Shown: one piece after another, positions 36,145-47,011 of the stretch
Numbering within the stretch: the stretch's first letter is position 1
How the letters are laid out: each line of letters begins with the position of its first letter
Assembly (NCBI GenBank): GCA_029817715.1
Contig: JARUPY010000465.1
Location: 5,293,001-5,357,000 of the forward strand
DNA: 64,000 nt
Source of the DNA: Melastoma dodecandrum
Taxonomy: Eukaryota; Streptophyta; Magnoliopsida; Myrtales; Melastomataceae
Direction of reading: 5' to 3'
Translations under genes and position numbers: made by a program
Notes under the pieces: model-generated
What the model was told of the DNA's origin: nothing
Databases searched by the model: none
The model's input: only the letters and a program-made list of their open reading frames with translations

Positions 36145-39100
36145 ATGCCGAGGAATACTCGAAGTACTACTGCCCATGAGTCTCACAATCCCTTAGATGG
36201 GGAAAACCAGTCAGAACTTCCTCCGGGAATGAGCTTGCAAGCGCCGGCCCTAGGAGGCCAGGCAGCCACAAACCAGTCAGAACTTCCTCCGGGAATGAAC
36301 TTGCCAGCGCCGGCCCTAGGAGGCCAGGCCGCTACAAACCAGTCCACCTTTGATTCGCATACCCCGTCCGAATTTATTTCGAGACTGGAGTTCCACAAGG
36401 AACTGGGGGATATGCGTCAGGAGTTGACTGATATGAAGGATATTCTAATGGACGTCCAAACTCTAATGGGGCGTCTTTCTGGCCCGAGAAATGAGGAAAG
36501 AGTAAGACCTCGTATGAGAGAAACCCCCTTTAGGGAGTCTACGTTCATGACGGACGCTCGACGAACTGCTCAAGGGCCACGTAACGTGACTTTTGAGCAA
36601 TCTGAGATAAGGACAAATGCCCTTTTTGAACCTGGGAATCTGGTTCCCCCTAGTCGACCCTCTTCTTCACGTAATCGACCAACGAATACGCATTGGAATG
36701 AGGCAGGGGACTTTCCAGAGGAAACAGATCAAGGGGAGGATTTTATCCCGACTCATCGCCCTGGCAAAGAACCTGTAATCGACGCGACTGGAGACCCTTA
36801 TGAGCTCGGATCCCGAGGTGGAAATTTCCGGGAGGAGCCTTCTTTCTACATGAGGAATCCAGCGAATCAGGCAATGGGGGATAGATCTCCGTATAGCCCG
36901 ATAAGGTCGACTCGACCTCCAGCACAGGCCCCAGTAGGCGGTGTACCCCTAGATTTGAGGGAGGCCATAACTCAGGTTATAGAGCAAGTCGTCCCCGGAA
37001 TAGCTCGGCGAGACGATGCTTGTTTGTACAGGTCTCCCTATCCTGCGTATGTCGACAGGGATTTCCCTTTACCTAGAGGTTATAAAGTGCCCGACTTTAC
37101 TCGTTTTTCGGGTGAAGACGAAATGACCCCACTCGAGCATGTCGCTCGCTTCACTCACCAGCTTGGCGAGGCGGCTGGAAACGACTTTTGGAAACTGAAG
37201 CTCTTCCCTAACTCGTTAACAGGAGATGCCTTTACGTGGTATGCGAGTTTGCCGCCAGGGTCAATAGCCTCGTGGACTCAGATGCAATATATGTTCGTTA
37301 AGACCTTTGCTCGACTGGACACCCCCATGTCGATGTTTGAGGTAATGCGCCTTAAGCAGGCTAACGGAGAACACCCAGGGCAGTTTCTAATGAAACTCAG
37401 GAAAGCCCTACTACGGTGTAGTCCCCCCATACCGGAGAAGGATCAATCGCTTCTCGCATTAAATGCGTTGACTATCCCGTTCCGGAAAAAGCTGCAGGGC
37501 GAGCGCTTCGCTGACCTATATGACTTAGCGAGGAGGGCTACTGAGTATCATCAGCTCCTTACAGAGGAAGCCCACTTGACCCGAGCCTACCAAGTCGACA
37601 CTTATGAAGTCGATGTGGCGGAATTTGTCAAGGGGGAGTCGACTATATGCGACCCCCTGACTAAGAAGAATTCCAAAGCTAAGGCATCCCAAAGGAATGC
37701 CGAAGAAAGAAAATACTCTTTCGACACAGATAAAGTCGACGCTATATTCGACTGGCTTCATCAAAGGAAAAGGATTAGACTTAAGCCCGGCCATCGAGCC
37801 CCTCAGACAGAGAGGGAAAAGACTAGGAATTACTGCAAGTGGCATGGGTCTTTCACCCATGCCACCAAGGACTGTTTGTCATTTAGAAATATCATACAGG
37901 ATTTAATAGAGTCTAAAGAGCTCCGTTTTCCAGAAGTCGACGAAGTCGCCGTGGTGGATAATAATCCATTCGGGGATGAAGTCGCTATTCATACGTTTGA
38001 CATATTTGACGCTGAGGTTAATCTCTTAGAAGTTATTAACGACTCTGCTGTACCCTCGCAGGACGTACAAGCAACCGGCGAGACTTTGGTGGCTAATGCC
38101 CTCATGAAGCGACTGGCTGAGCGAGGGGTCTTTATTCTGCCCAAAGGAAGGGAGAAGTGGCTATGCCACTGGCACCTGAACGACTCTCACACTACAGATC
38201 GGTGCCACACGTTCAAGAAGTACCTGCTGGACAGCAGGGCAGAGGAGTGGTACGACTTGACCCCATTCGAGGAAGCAGCAATGTCGCTGAACACTCCCCA
38301 AGGATCTTCTCACGCCCTCAAAAGCCCTCCTAGCGCAGATCGCCGAGTAGCCTTACGAGGAGGAAGAGGGGGCCCCCAGGGTCATAAGGGGAATGGAGAA
38401 ACAGCCGCCCGGAGAACAGAACGCCCGGCACGACGACTGGAGTTCGTAGACTCATCTGGCCAAAGGGTCATCAAACAGGGGTACACTAGAACTACCCCTG
38501 TCAAGGAGATCAGGCCGGTAGAGGAACACAAGGGAGCGGACCAACCTCAGCAGGCCATGAATCGCAGGCCCCGCTACGCGTCGCAGACGGTTGACCCTCA
38601 GGAACTGCGGAGGGGGCCACCTATCGCCCAATTCCTGGACGAAAAGCTGCTGTGCCAAAAGTGCAAGTTGATCGCTCATAACCGCATACTCATCACCCAG
38701 CTCTGCACAGCATGCTGCGTTAGCTACTTCTTGCGCCTCGTCGACTTATCCGCAAAAGGGGAAATGCTGGTAAAGCCAGTCCGTCCTGAGGGTTCAGGTA
38801 ACTCGAACCCTAACAAGCCCTCTTTGAATAGGCCGGCAGATAACCCTGTGCAGGTAGGATATGACCCAGCCGACGGAAGGTTTGTGGAGGTAAGTCGACT
38901 TCCTTCTGGTTCTAAGAAACCAAGGTTTGTCAAAGCGCTTAACCCCTCGTCTCAATGGCAGAAGGCAGAAAGGAAGGTTACGCTTCCCATAAGGGCTCAA
39001 AAGAGAAAAGAAAGGCGTCTAAGTCACGCCCAGAAGAAGCCAAGAATGACCTCTGTGATGCCACCCGTGGGCGGGAACCACGCCACGGGGAAACAAGTCG

Positions 39101-40134
39101 CAGAACCCGAGCGGGTCGAGTCTACTGACTACTCGGAAGACCCAGGCTCGAGCTTCGATTACACCCCTCTACGAGGAGATAAGCCCTGCGATTTCAACGC
39201 AGAACAAGGGCCCCTTGTGAGCTGTAACGCTCTCACCCTCCCTGCGGAATTCGCCCGCAACAACAAGTCGGAGACACCGGAAGGTAAAGCTCTCGACTCT
39301 AAAGTCACCACGTTTCCTTCTGGCTTCCCTCTACACTGGTTAAGGAAACCATCAGATCGCATGAAACAGCATATGCATTCGCTGTACATCTCAGCCAACT
39401 TTGATGGTGTCTTAGTAGGCCGAGTCTTAATAGACAACGGCGCCACTGTTAATGTTCTTCCCCTTGCCAAGTTTAGATTACTTGGGTACAAGCCTAGCGA
39501 GTTGGTGCGAACCGACGTAGCTGTAAGTGGCTTTAATGGGAGAAAATCCGAGTGCCTGGGCATATGCTCCGTGCGCCTAGGCGTCGGGAGACACGAGCAG
39601 GAAACTGCTTTCTTTGTAATCGATATAGCCCCCTCATTTAATGCGCTTTTAGGACGCGATTGGCTTCATAAGGCCGCTGCGATTCCATCTACTTTGCATA
39701 GGGAGTTGATCTTATGGCTTGACTCCGAAATAGAAATCGTTAAAGCCGATGAATACGCCTGTTGTGACAAGGGTATTTTGCATGCAGAAACGTGTAAGAC
39801 AGTCAAGGACCTTACTCTGGACCAGCGCTACAAGCTGGGAGACCCCACAGTCGGACCCTTAGGTGAACCTTCTGGGAAGTTCGACTTCATCGTGAGCTAC
39901 GGCACCTCTCATCCCAAGCCGGACGAAGGACCGATTGTGCCAACAGGATGGGGGCCCGACTTCACAGACAAAGACATGGACGAGGTCCTCCAGGAGGTAG
40001 TCACGGCCAAAGATGGGGGCGAGATGAACAACAGCCCGAGCGGCAACAAGGGAGAAGCGCCTAAGAGCCAAGAGAGCACTGCGACGGAGTTGGAGCCCGA
40101 TAGACTCCTGCACGAAGGGATGTATGGACAGTGA
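36145..40134 (+). CDS. Retrotransposon Gag-protease polyprotein, 1329 aa
   Basis: ATG at 36145, 28 bp after the LTR. Residues about 20-65 hold a 22-residue tandem repeat (NQSELPPGM, LGGQAAT). A helical stretch near 75-110 may be coiled coil. The capsid-like Retrotrans_gag domain lies at about 310-455 (DFTRFSGEDEMTPLEHVARF, GDAFTWYASLPPGSIASW, LARRATEYHQLL). Two finger-like motifs follow: CKWHGSFTHATKDC near 563 and CHWHLNDSHTTDRC near 673, spaced C-x2-H-x4-H-x4-C. An aspartic protease is at about 1085-1190, with the catalytic site IDNGATVNVLP (DNG in place of DSG/DTG) and ALLGRDWLH. The frame is uninterrupted. The stop at 40132-40134 overlaps the ATG of pol. Confidence 0.93.
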   Translation: MPRNTRSTTAHESHNPLDGENQSELPPGMSLQAPALGGQAATNQSELPPGMNLPAPALGGQAATNQSTFDSHTPSEFISRLEFHKELGDMRQELTDMKDILMDVQTLMGRLSGPRNEERVRPRMRETPFRESTFMTDARRTAQGPRNVTFEQSEIRTNALFEPGNLVPPSRPSSSRNRPTNTHWNEAGDFPEETDQGEDFIPTHRPGKEPVIDATGDPYELGSRGGNFREEPSFYMRNPANQAMGDRSPYSPIRSTRPPAQAPVGGVPLDLREAITQVIEQVVPGIARRDDACLYRSPYPAYVDRDFPLPRGYKVPDFTRFSGEDEMTPLEHVARFTHQLGEAAGNDFWKLKLFPNSLTGDAFTWYASLPPGSIASWTQMQYMFVKTFARLDTPMSMFEVMRLKQANGEHPGQFLMKLRKALLRCSPPIPEKDQSLLALNALTIPFRKKLQGERFADLYDLARRATEYHQLLTEEAHLTRAYQVDTYEVDVAEFVKGESTICDPLTKKNSKAKASQRNAEERKYSFDTDKVDAIFDWLHQRKRIRLKPGHRAPQTEREKTRNYCKWHGSFTHATKDCLSFRNIIQDLIESKELRFPEVDEVAVVDNNPFGDEVAIHTFDIFDAEVNLLEVINDSAVPSQDVQATGETLVANALMKRLAERGVFILPKGREKWLCHWHLNDSHTTDRCHTFKKYLLDSRAEEWYDLTPFEEAAMSLNTPQGSSHALKSPPSADRRVALRGGRGGPQGHKGNGETAARRTERPARRLEFVDSSGQRVIKQGYTRTTPVKEIRPVEEHKGADQPQQAMNRRPRYASQTVDPQELRRGPPIAQFLDEKLLCQKCKLIAHNRILITQLCTACCVSYFLRLVDLSAKGEMLVKPVRPEGSGNSNPNKPSLNRPADNPVQVGYDPADGRFVEVSRLPSGSKKPRFVKALNPSSQWQKAERKVTLPIRAQKRKERRLSHAQKKPRMTSVMPPVGGNHATGKQVAEPERVESTDYSEDPGSSFDYTPLRGDKPCDFNAEQGPLVSCNALTLPAEFARNNKSETPEGKALDSKVTTFPSGFPLHWLRKPSDRMKQHMHSLYISANFDGVLVGRVLIDNGATVNVLPLAKFRLLGYKPSELVRTDVAVSGFNGRKSECLGICSVRLGVGRHEQETAFFVIDIAPSFNALLGRDWLHKAAAIPSTLHRELILWLDSEIEIVKADEYACCDKGILHAETCKTVKDLTLDQRYKLGDPTVGPLGEPSGKFDFIVSYGTSHPKPDEGPIVPTGWGPDFTDKDMDEVLQEVVTAKDGGEMNNSPSGNKGEAPKSQESTATELEPDRLLHEGMYGQ
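36205..36336 (+). repeat. 66-bp tandem duplication in gag
   Basis: Two 66-bp units (36205-36270 and 36271-36336), nearly identical, in frame, each encoding 22 residues with NQSELPPGM. Shared words include AACTTCCTCCGGGAATGA and CGCCGGCCCTAGGAGGCC. Confidence 0.85.
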
Positions 40135-43100
40135 GGAAAGTCATGCGATCTCTGATATCCTACAGCGACTTCAGAAGCATCTTGGGATGACTAGGAAAGT
40201 AGGATGCCAGATAGGCAACATCGATTTCGAAATTAGGCCATGTAATAACGTGGACACCGATTTAGGTGGTGTCCAGAGTCGTGAGTCACTGATGATGCCA
40301 TGTGACTCACTCGTAGGCGTCAATTTAGGCGAGGCATTGAGCCCTCGAATTGTTTTAATCAGTTCTTCGATGAATAAAGAACTTTTCCATTCTATTAAAG
40401 CTACTCTAGAAGAGTTTAAAGATTGTTTCGCTTGGGATTACACTGAGATGCCTGGCCTAGATCGCCGACTTGTGGAACACAAGTTACCAATCAAAACAGG
40501 ATTTAAACCAGTCCAACAGGCGCCAAGGAGAATGACTCATGAGGTCACTCAAGCAGTATTCGAGGAAGTCAAAAAGCTCTTTAAAGCCGGATATATAAGG
40601 ACATCGAGGTACACTGAATGGATATCCAGTATAGTTCCTGTTATTAAGAAGAATGGCAAGATTAGGGTTTGCATCGACTTTAGGGACCTGAATCGTGCCA
40701 CTCCGAAGGATGAGTATCCTATGCCCATCGCAGATGATTTAGTCGACAAGACTGCAGGGCACCAAATTATGTCCTTCATGGATGGTTTCTCAGGATATAA
40801 CCAAATCTTCCTAGCCGAAGAGGATATCCATAAAACTGCGTTCAGATGTCCTTTAGGCATTTTTGAGTGGGTAGTCATGCCATTCGGACTCAAAAATGCT
40901 GGGGCAACCTACCAACGGGCCATGAACGCTATATTTGATGCCTTGATTAGCAAAACGGTCGAAGTATACATAGACGATATAGTGGTCAAGTCACAAGACG
41001 AGAAGTCACATGTTAATGACCTTAGAAATGCTTTCATTCAAATGAGAAAGCATCAGCTCAAACTAAATCCTCTCAAATGTGCCTTCGGAGTCAGAGCAGG
41101 ACATTTCCTAGGTTTCTTAGTTCATCAACGTGGCATAGAAGTCGACCAGAACAAAGTGAACGCCATTCAAAGATTGAACCCTCCGAGTAATAAGAAACAG
41201 TTACAGGCTTTCTTAGGAAGGGTCAATTACCTAAGGCGATTTATTGGTAACGTCGCTGGACGGACAGAAATTTTCTCGACTTTATTAAAGGCGAAGGGAA
41301 ATTTTGTATGGAGCAACGAACACCAAAAAGCATTTGAAGGCTTAAAGGAGTACTTAATGAAACCGCCTGTGCTTGCCCCTCCTCGGATAGGAAAGCCCTA
41401 TCTGCTTTACGTGGCAGCGACCGAATCAGTCATCGGCGCCATGTTAGCCCAAGAGGCAGAGGACAAAACTGAGAGAGCAGTCTACTATCTGTCAAGACAA
41501 CTGACTGCTACAGAAAAGCGCTATACAATTAAGGAGAAGTTGTGCCTGTCAGTCTTTTATGCTGTTAAGAAGCTGAGACATTATATCGGATCCCAAGAGG
41601 TTCATGTTATTGCCAAGTCTCCAATCATAAAATACTTTTTCGAAAGTCCCCTATTGACTGGAAGAATTAGTAAATGGAGCTTGGTCCTGTCCGCATACGA
41701 TCTGCGTTTCAAACCTCAACAGTCGGTGAAAGGGCAGGCCTTAGCCGACTTCTTAGTAAATCACGATCCATCTACATTAATCGATCAAGAGGAATCCCTT
41801 GAGGATGTCTGGCAAGCTTGGTTTGATGGATCTTCGGCAAAATCCGGCGTAGGTATAGGCCTCCATATACTTTCGCCATTAGGAAAGGACGTTCGCCTAG
41901 CATATCGTTTGTCGGCGACTCATACAAACAACGCGACCGAGTATGAGGCGTTGATCACGCTCTTGAAGGAATTGTTAGCCTTGGGAGCCAGGAAAGCCAG
42001 AGTAATGGGAGACTCTCAACTGGTTATTAACCAGGTGAACGGCGACTCTCTATGTCAGGAGAAACTCGCACCCTATCATCAAGTCGCTCAAAGGTTGGTT
42101 AAGCGGTTCGAAGCAATTACTTTCCTCTTTGTAGGCCGGGAGGAGAACACAATCGCTAACGACTTAGCCCAAAAAGCTTCAGGGTACAAGCCTAGAGGAG
42201 GAAGCGATTGTATCCCAGAAATAGCTTCCCACCTAGCTCCCCAAGGCGACGCGTTCACTCTGAACATAATGACAAACGATAAAGATTGGAGGAGGCCAAT
42301 CACCGACTTCCTATCCAACTCAACGCAAAAGGCGAGCCAAAGAATCAAAACTCAGGCCTTGTCGTATACCCTTATGGATGGGGTACTTTACAGAAAGACC
42401 AAAGAAGGGGTCCTACTAAGGTGCGTCGACTTAGACGAAGCGACCCCAATTATGTTGGAGACTCACCAGGGTTTATGCGGGTCTCACCAATCTGGCACCA
42501 AAATGTCTTGGACCATCCAAAGACATGGTTTTTACTGGCCATCAATGCTAAAGAACTGCATAGAAATGGCTAGGGGATGCCAAGAGTGTCAAAAACATGG
42601 TCCGGTGACAAGGGCCCCAGCGTCCAACTTAGTCCCAGTCATAAAACCTTGGCCATTTAGAACTTGGGCCCTGGATATAATCGGAGAAATTCACCCACAC
42701 TCGAGTAAAGGCGATGCCTACATTCTAGTCGCCACTGACTACTTTACTAAGTGGGTTGAGGCTCAAGTATATAAGAAAATTGACCACAAAGAGGTGATCG
42801 ACTTTCTCAGATCTTCCATCATTTACAGGTTTGGGATTCCCCAGAATATTGTAGTAGACAATGCCACCGTTTTCAATAATGAGAAGGTGCGTGAATTCGC
42901 TGCCGAGTTCAACTTTTCAATCACTAATTCGACACCTTATTACCCCCAGTCGAATGGACAAGCCGAAGCTACTAATAAGCTCATAAAGAATAACATTCAG
43001 AAAATGGTTGGTGCACATCCAAGAGAATGGCACAAACTATTACAAGACACCTTGTGGGCTCTAAGAGTCACCAAGAGAGGCAGCACAGGAGAAGCCCCTT

Positions 43101-43579
43101 TTTCGCTAGTATATGGGCAAGATGCTGTCCTACCTATTGAGATTCGATACAAGTCGCTCAGGGTAGCTCATCCTGATTTGCAAGACGAGGCAATGTACCT
43201 CGCTTTAGAAGAATTGGAAAAGAAGCAACTCGACGTAATAGATAGACTCGAGGTACACAAGCAGAGAATTGCTAGGCATTATAATAAAAAAGTTGTCCAT
43301 AAGCGCTTCAAAGTGGGCGACTTAGTATGGAAGATGATCCTACCACTCAAATCAAAGGACCAAGTCCTGGGAAAGTGGTCTCCTAATTGGGAGGGCCCAT
43401 ATGAAGTGTGCGAAACATACTCATCTAATACGTATCGACTCATGACCAGAGAAGGGGATAGGCACCCATTGAAGGTCAATGGTAAATACCTTAAACCCTA
43501 CCGCACGACTATCTGGGAAGCTCATCATAAAATCCTAAGACAAAGGACTCCATTAATTTGGGAAGCGCTTAATTTCTAA
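40124..43579 (+). CDS. Retrotransposon Pol: RT, RNase H, archaeal-type RNase H, integrase; 1151 aa
   Basis: Opens at ATG 40124, 11 bases before the end of gag and in the +1 frame relative to it. Reverse transcriptase: KVRVCIDFRDLN-like motif (KIRVCIDFRDLNRATPKDEY), MPFGLKNAGATYQRAMN and the catalytic YIDDIVVKS near residue 280. The first RNase H follows, ending near KGQALADFL. A second, archaeal-type RNase H begins WFDGSSAKSGVGIG near 565, with NNATEYEALI and GDSQLVINQVNG. Integrase: HHCC finger (H...H near 780, CQEC near 820), catalytic D-D-E in WALDIIGE, VVDNATVF and NGQAEATNK, then a GPY/F-like WEGPYEV end. All catalytic residues I can check are present. Confidence 0.95.
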   Translation: MDSEESHAISDILQRLQKHLGMTRKVGCQIGNIDFEIRPCNNVDTDLGGVQSRESLMMPCDSLVGVNLGEALSPRIVLISSSMNKELFHSIKATLEEFKDCFAWDYTEMPGLDRRLVEHKLPIKTGFKPVQQAPRRMTHEVTQAVFEEVKKLFKAGYIRTSRYTEWISSIVPVIKKNGKIRVCIDFRDLNRATPKDEYPMPIADDLVDKTAGHQIMSFMDGFSGYNQIFLAEEDIHKTAFRCPLGIFEWVVMPFGLKNAGATYQRAMNAIFDALISKTVEVYIDDIVVKSQDEKSHVNDLRNAFIQMRKHQLKLNPLKCAFGVRAGHFLGFLVHQRGIEVDQNKVNAIQRLNPPSNKKQLQAFLGRVNYLRRFIGNVAGRTEIFSTLLKAKGNFVWSNEHQKAFEGLKEYLMKPPVLAPPRIGKPYLLYVAATESVIGAMLAQEAEDKTERAVYYLSRQLTATEKRYTIKEKLCLSVFYAVKKLRHYIGSQEVHVIAKSPIIKYFFESPLLTGRISKWSLVLSAYDLRFKPQQSVKGQALADFLVNHDPSTLIDQEESLEDVWQAWFDGSSAKSGVGIGLHILSPLGKDVRLAYRLSATHTNNATEYEALITLLKELLALGARKARVMGDSQLVINQVNGDSLCQEKLAPYHQVAQRLVKRFEAITFLFVGREENTIANDLAQKASGYKPRGGSDCIPEIASHLAPQGDAFTLNIMTNDKDWRRPITDFLSNSTQKASQRIKTQALSYTLMDGVLYRKTKEGVLLRCVDLDEATPIMLETHQGLCGSHQSGTKMSWTIQRHGFYWPSMLKNCIEMARGCQECQKHGPVTRAPASNLVPVIKPWPFRTWALDIIGEIHPHSSKGDAYILVATDYFTKWVEAQVYKKIDHKEVIDFLRSSIIYRFGIPQNIVVDNATVFNNEKVREFAAEFNFSITNSTPYYPQSNGQAEATNKLIKNNIQKMVGAHPREWHKLLQDTLWALRVTKRGSTGEAPFSLVYGQDAVLPIEIRYKSLRVAHPDLQDEAMYLALEELEKKQLDVIDRLEVHKQRIARHYNKKVVHKRFKVGDLVWKMILPLKSKDQVLGKWSPNWEGPYEVCETYSSNTYRLMTREGDRHPLKVNGKYLKPYRTTIWEAHHKILRQRTPLIWEALNF

Positions 43580-43706
43580 GAAAATCGTGCTAGGCTTCAG
43601 TAACGCTGTTTGGAAGAATGAATTTAGCATAGTGGGCAGAAATTCATTCGAGAAACAAGATATTCGATTTATTCAGTAAAGCAAAAATAATCGAATTGCG
43701 TCGTTC

Positions 43707-46700
43707 TTAGTCCAAGACTAGCCTCCATAACCCGCCAACGTCTCTAAAATCGAGGGCGAGGAATTTACGAGCTCGTCGCCTCGCGTTCACCCTGTTTCGC
43801 TGGGCATACAGGTCGACGACCTTCTCTCTGTCCTTCTCCGCGCTGGCCTCCAGCTCCTCGATTTCTTGGGTATTGATCGATGCAAGCTGCCGAGTCAGGT
43901 CATTCTTTAGGTTCGTGTAGAACTCTATCTGTCTCTCTGCCTCGGTCAGCTTCTCTTGCACATCGACCAAACGTTGGCGGGCGTCCTGTGCAGCTTTAGA
44001 GGCCTGCTCTCGAGCGTCATTGATCGATCGAATATTCGAGTCGGTCAAGTCATAGGTGAGCAGGTCGGCGTAGTAATCCTTCCAATGGGTCCAATACGTC
44101 GACCTGAAGCTCTTGCAGGCCCCTAATATTTCGTCTGTGACCCGAGGGGATGTCTCGATCTCCTTCAACAGCTTCTGCATCTTCTCAAACTCGTCGACGT
44201 TTAAGGGGTCAGTGAGCAGAAGCTGGCAGAATTCTTCAATGTCTTGGTGAAGCTTCATCCATGGGTCGACAGTCGAGGTCGCTGCAGCAGGAGCCTGCAG
44301 AACAAGAAATGAAATGTTGCTAAGGCACAATATCCCCGAACAGTCAACACCTCCATACAATCGAATACTTACTTCTGAAGGTAGTGAATCCTCGGAACTC
44401 TCGCCCGAAGAAGTGGGGGGAGTAGGAGCCTTTTTGCGACCAGCAGTCGCCTTCACTCTCTTCGGACGAGCCTGTGAAGTGTCGCGGTTAGAACCGCGAT
44501 AACAACCCCATGCCTTGGGTAAAAGAAGAACACGTACCATTGATGGTGCAGGAGTGGGGACTGAAGAAGAAGGAACGCTCTGCTCTTCCTCCTCTCGCAT
44601 CGACGGAGGGGGCGCTCCCTCTCGCGTCGACCGGATTGAAGGATCGACTACAACTGTAGTAGTTCCTTCTTGTAGCAGGGCCTCAGGAACCTGCTCCTCC
44701 TGGGGTAGAGTGTAATAAAACCAAAGTTCATATATGAACTAGAGTAATATATCCTAGCAGGAAGTCGAGCTCACCTCGACATTTGAGGTCGTTGCACCCG
44801 TCTCGACTACAACCGGAGTAGGCTGGTCATCACCTCCGGTTGACGCTTCGCCCTAAGCAATATAGTACGGGTTAGATACAGAAGTTCAAGATGAATTAGA
44901 ACCAGTAGAGTCATACCTCTGTAGTCGCTTCTCGAGCGACACCGACCGTCATTAAGGTCGCAGGCACCGCAGCAGATGGTGAACTCACTGGGGCCGCCGC
45001 TGCTGGCGATCTCGAAGGAGAAGTCGCTGCTACGATAGTCGGCGACTTGGGAAGAGGGGCCGCCACTGAGGCTGGTACCTTCACCAATTTCCTCCTCTGG
45101 GATAAAGGCACCTCTTCGAGATCTCCTGCCTCGATCGCCTTGCGCTTTGGAGCGCTTTTGGGTCGAGCCTTAGAGGGATCACCTACAGCTGTCTCCCTGG
45201 GGCTCGCCACCTTAGCTTTCCCCTTGCCAGTCGACTTAGGCCTAGAAGGAGCAGGAGCAAGGGGAGCCTTAGGCTTGGATTTTCCAGAGCCCTGAGGCAT
45301 CGTCGATCCTGAAAAGAAGAAAGCTCGCGATTACTACTAAGAACCCAATACTCTTAAAGTAAAGCTAAGCCTTTACCTCTCGCTTTGATATGCGCGTCGC
45401 TGAGGTAAAAATCAGGCTCTTTGGAGACCTCCAAGAAATGCATCAAAGCCCGCAGCTCTTCATAAGTAGTCGACCACAGCACGGTGAAGAATTGTGTGGC
45501 GAAACAGGCGGAGGTACCAGACGGGAATTCTATATGGGAGAGCTGCGCCTTTCTGTTGAGCAGGTCGAGGGTCTTCGGGGAGATCGGCTTGCACACAATT
45601 CTCTTCATTCTGTCCCCGCACAAGCCACCGGTAGGGTCGGCAAGTGGAACTGCTGCACCCTGGATGAACCCAAACTGCCTTGCACACAGCTGAGGATTAT
45701 AAGCTTCAAAGGTTAGGAAGCCGTCGAAGATAACTGGTAAGTCCCTGCGGGTCAATACCCCATCCCAGAAACCATAAGCAGTTTGAAGTTTAACTTCCTG
45801 AGCAAACGTCTTGCCGCCTGGTGCCCAGCTGCGTCGATCTGCCCTGCCGAGGTCGACGATGTGCTTCATGTGGCCGGTGATCGATGTCATAAGCCATTGA
45901 TCCCTCCGCTGACAGCACTGCTCTAAGATAGTCTCCCCATAATAAGCAGACTCGAGGGGCGTCGAAGGGCCCTTGAACCCAGTCAATCCTGGCATCCACA
46001 TAGCCGACCAGAGGTGAACTAACCAGAGCAACCCTCCTGCTGGATGTTTTGGAAACGGCTTGATCTGAGTCGTCGCTCTGTCCAGATCGTGGTAAAGAAG
46101 ACCCAGAATGAAGGGGCCCCAAGAGATGTCTTCATTAGTCTCCCTCAGAAAGTTGGCCACTGGATAAGCAGTGTGGCTGACCTTCTTCCCTGGGAAGCAA
46201 TAGACAAACTTGCTTAACCAGGTGCTGAGGAACTCGACCTCCTCCCGGGCGCCAAAACGCTCAGTCGACAGCTTTTCATCTGGCCCTTTGCCTACTGAGG
46301 CCATTTTTAAGTGCCTGTTTACCACCTCCATGTACTGGAGGGCGCCCTTGGGATTAATATCGCCTGCCTGAGAATATTGACGAACAGGGAGGCTATTGAC
46401 TTTGCACCTGGTCAAAATCTTCACATCTGCCAATGTAACAGACATGGGACCCTCCGGGAAATAGAAGCAATTGACGGCAGAATTCCAGAAAGGCAACATT
46501 GCCGAGCAAACTCTAGGATCACAGCTCTTATCTGCTACGGACATCCTAAAGAACCTCAGGATCTTCTGATTCCTAAACCTTTCTGTGAAGTGCTCCTCCC
46601 ACATCTCGAGCCATTCCACCATCTCAGATTTAGACGCAGAAGGAAAACACAGGAAGGATCCCTGACCTTCCCAGTTGAGGGGATCGACAAAGTTGGGATG

Positions 46701-46877
46701 GCAAATCGGGATGGGCTTCTCAGTGATGAGATAGTTGAGCGGCACCGTCCCCGGGAAAAGATGCTCCGGCAGGATAGGTCCGAGAGCGACGCCAGATCCT
46801 TGTTCCTCCGCGACCGGAATGGGTCCGGCTGGTCCCGCACGCTGATTATGGAGCTCGAAAGACTCAAAAGTCGACAT
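43707..46877 (-). CDS. Antisense plant-mobile-domain protein carried by the retrotransposon, six exons, 939 aa
   Basis: On the strand opposite gag-pol, between pol and the 3' LTR. Exons 46877-45377, 45308-44917, 44852-44775, 44699-44538, 44471-44373 and 44294-43707 join in frame with GT-AG introns of 64-78 bp. ATG 46877 starts MSTFESFELHNQ; the frame extends upstream only to a TTG. Exon 1 resembles the plant mobile domain (aminotransferase-like, PMD): FYFPEGPMSVTLADVKILTR, VEFLSTWLSKFVYCFPG, GPFILGLLYHDLDRA. Exon 2 is Lys/Pro/Ala-rich and basic (KSTGKGKAKVASP, QRRKLVKVP), like a nuclear signal. The last exon is a long coiled coil (REQASKAAQDARQRLVDVQE, EIEELEASAEKDREKV). A TATA box stands upstream. 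It looks like a captured host gene kept intact. The function is unknown; related PMD proteins act in nuclear silencing or meristem maintenance. Confidence 0.82.
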
Positions 46878-47011
46878 CTTTTCAAGGATCGGAGGATTTT
46901 TAAGGAGGGAGACGAAGAGTTTTCTCAGAAATGAGGGTTTCTGGTTTCTTGGAGAAGATGGAGAAGTGTTGAGCAAGGAAGGAAAGTGCGGGAAAAGGAC
47001 GACGATTCTCC

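Noticed and set aside
45390..46934. Plus-strand frames (up to 207 codons) opposite PMD exon 1, possible sense-strand accessory ORF
   Set aside because: They break up and lack any domain, while the minus strand is open for 500 codons with correct introns and a TATA box.
46878..46976. Upstream extension of the PMD frame as its N-terminus
   Set aside because: The extension begins with TTG, not ATG, and would sit almost at the predicted transcription start. ATG 46877 is used.
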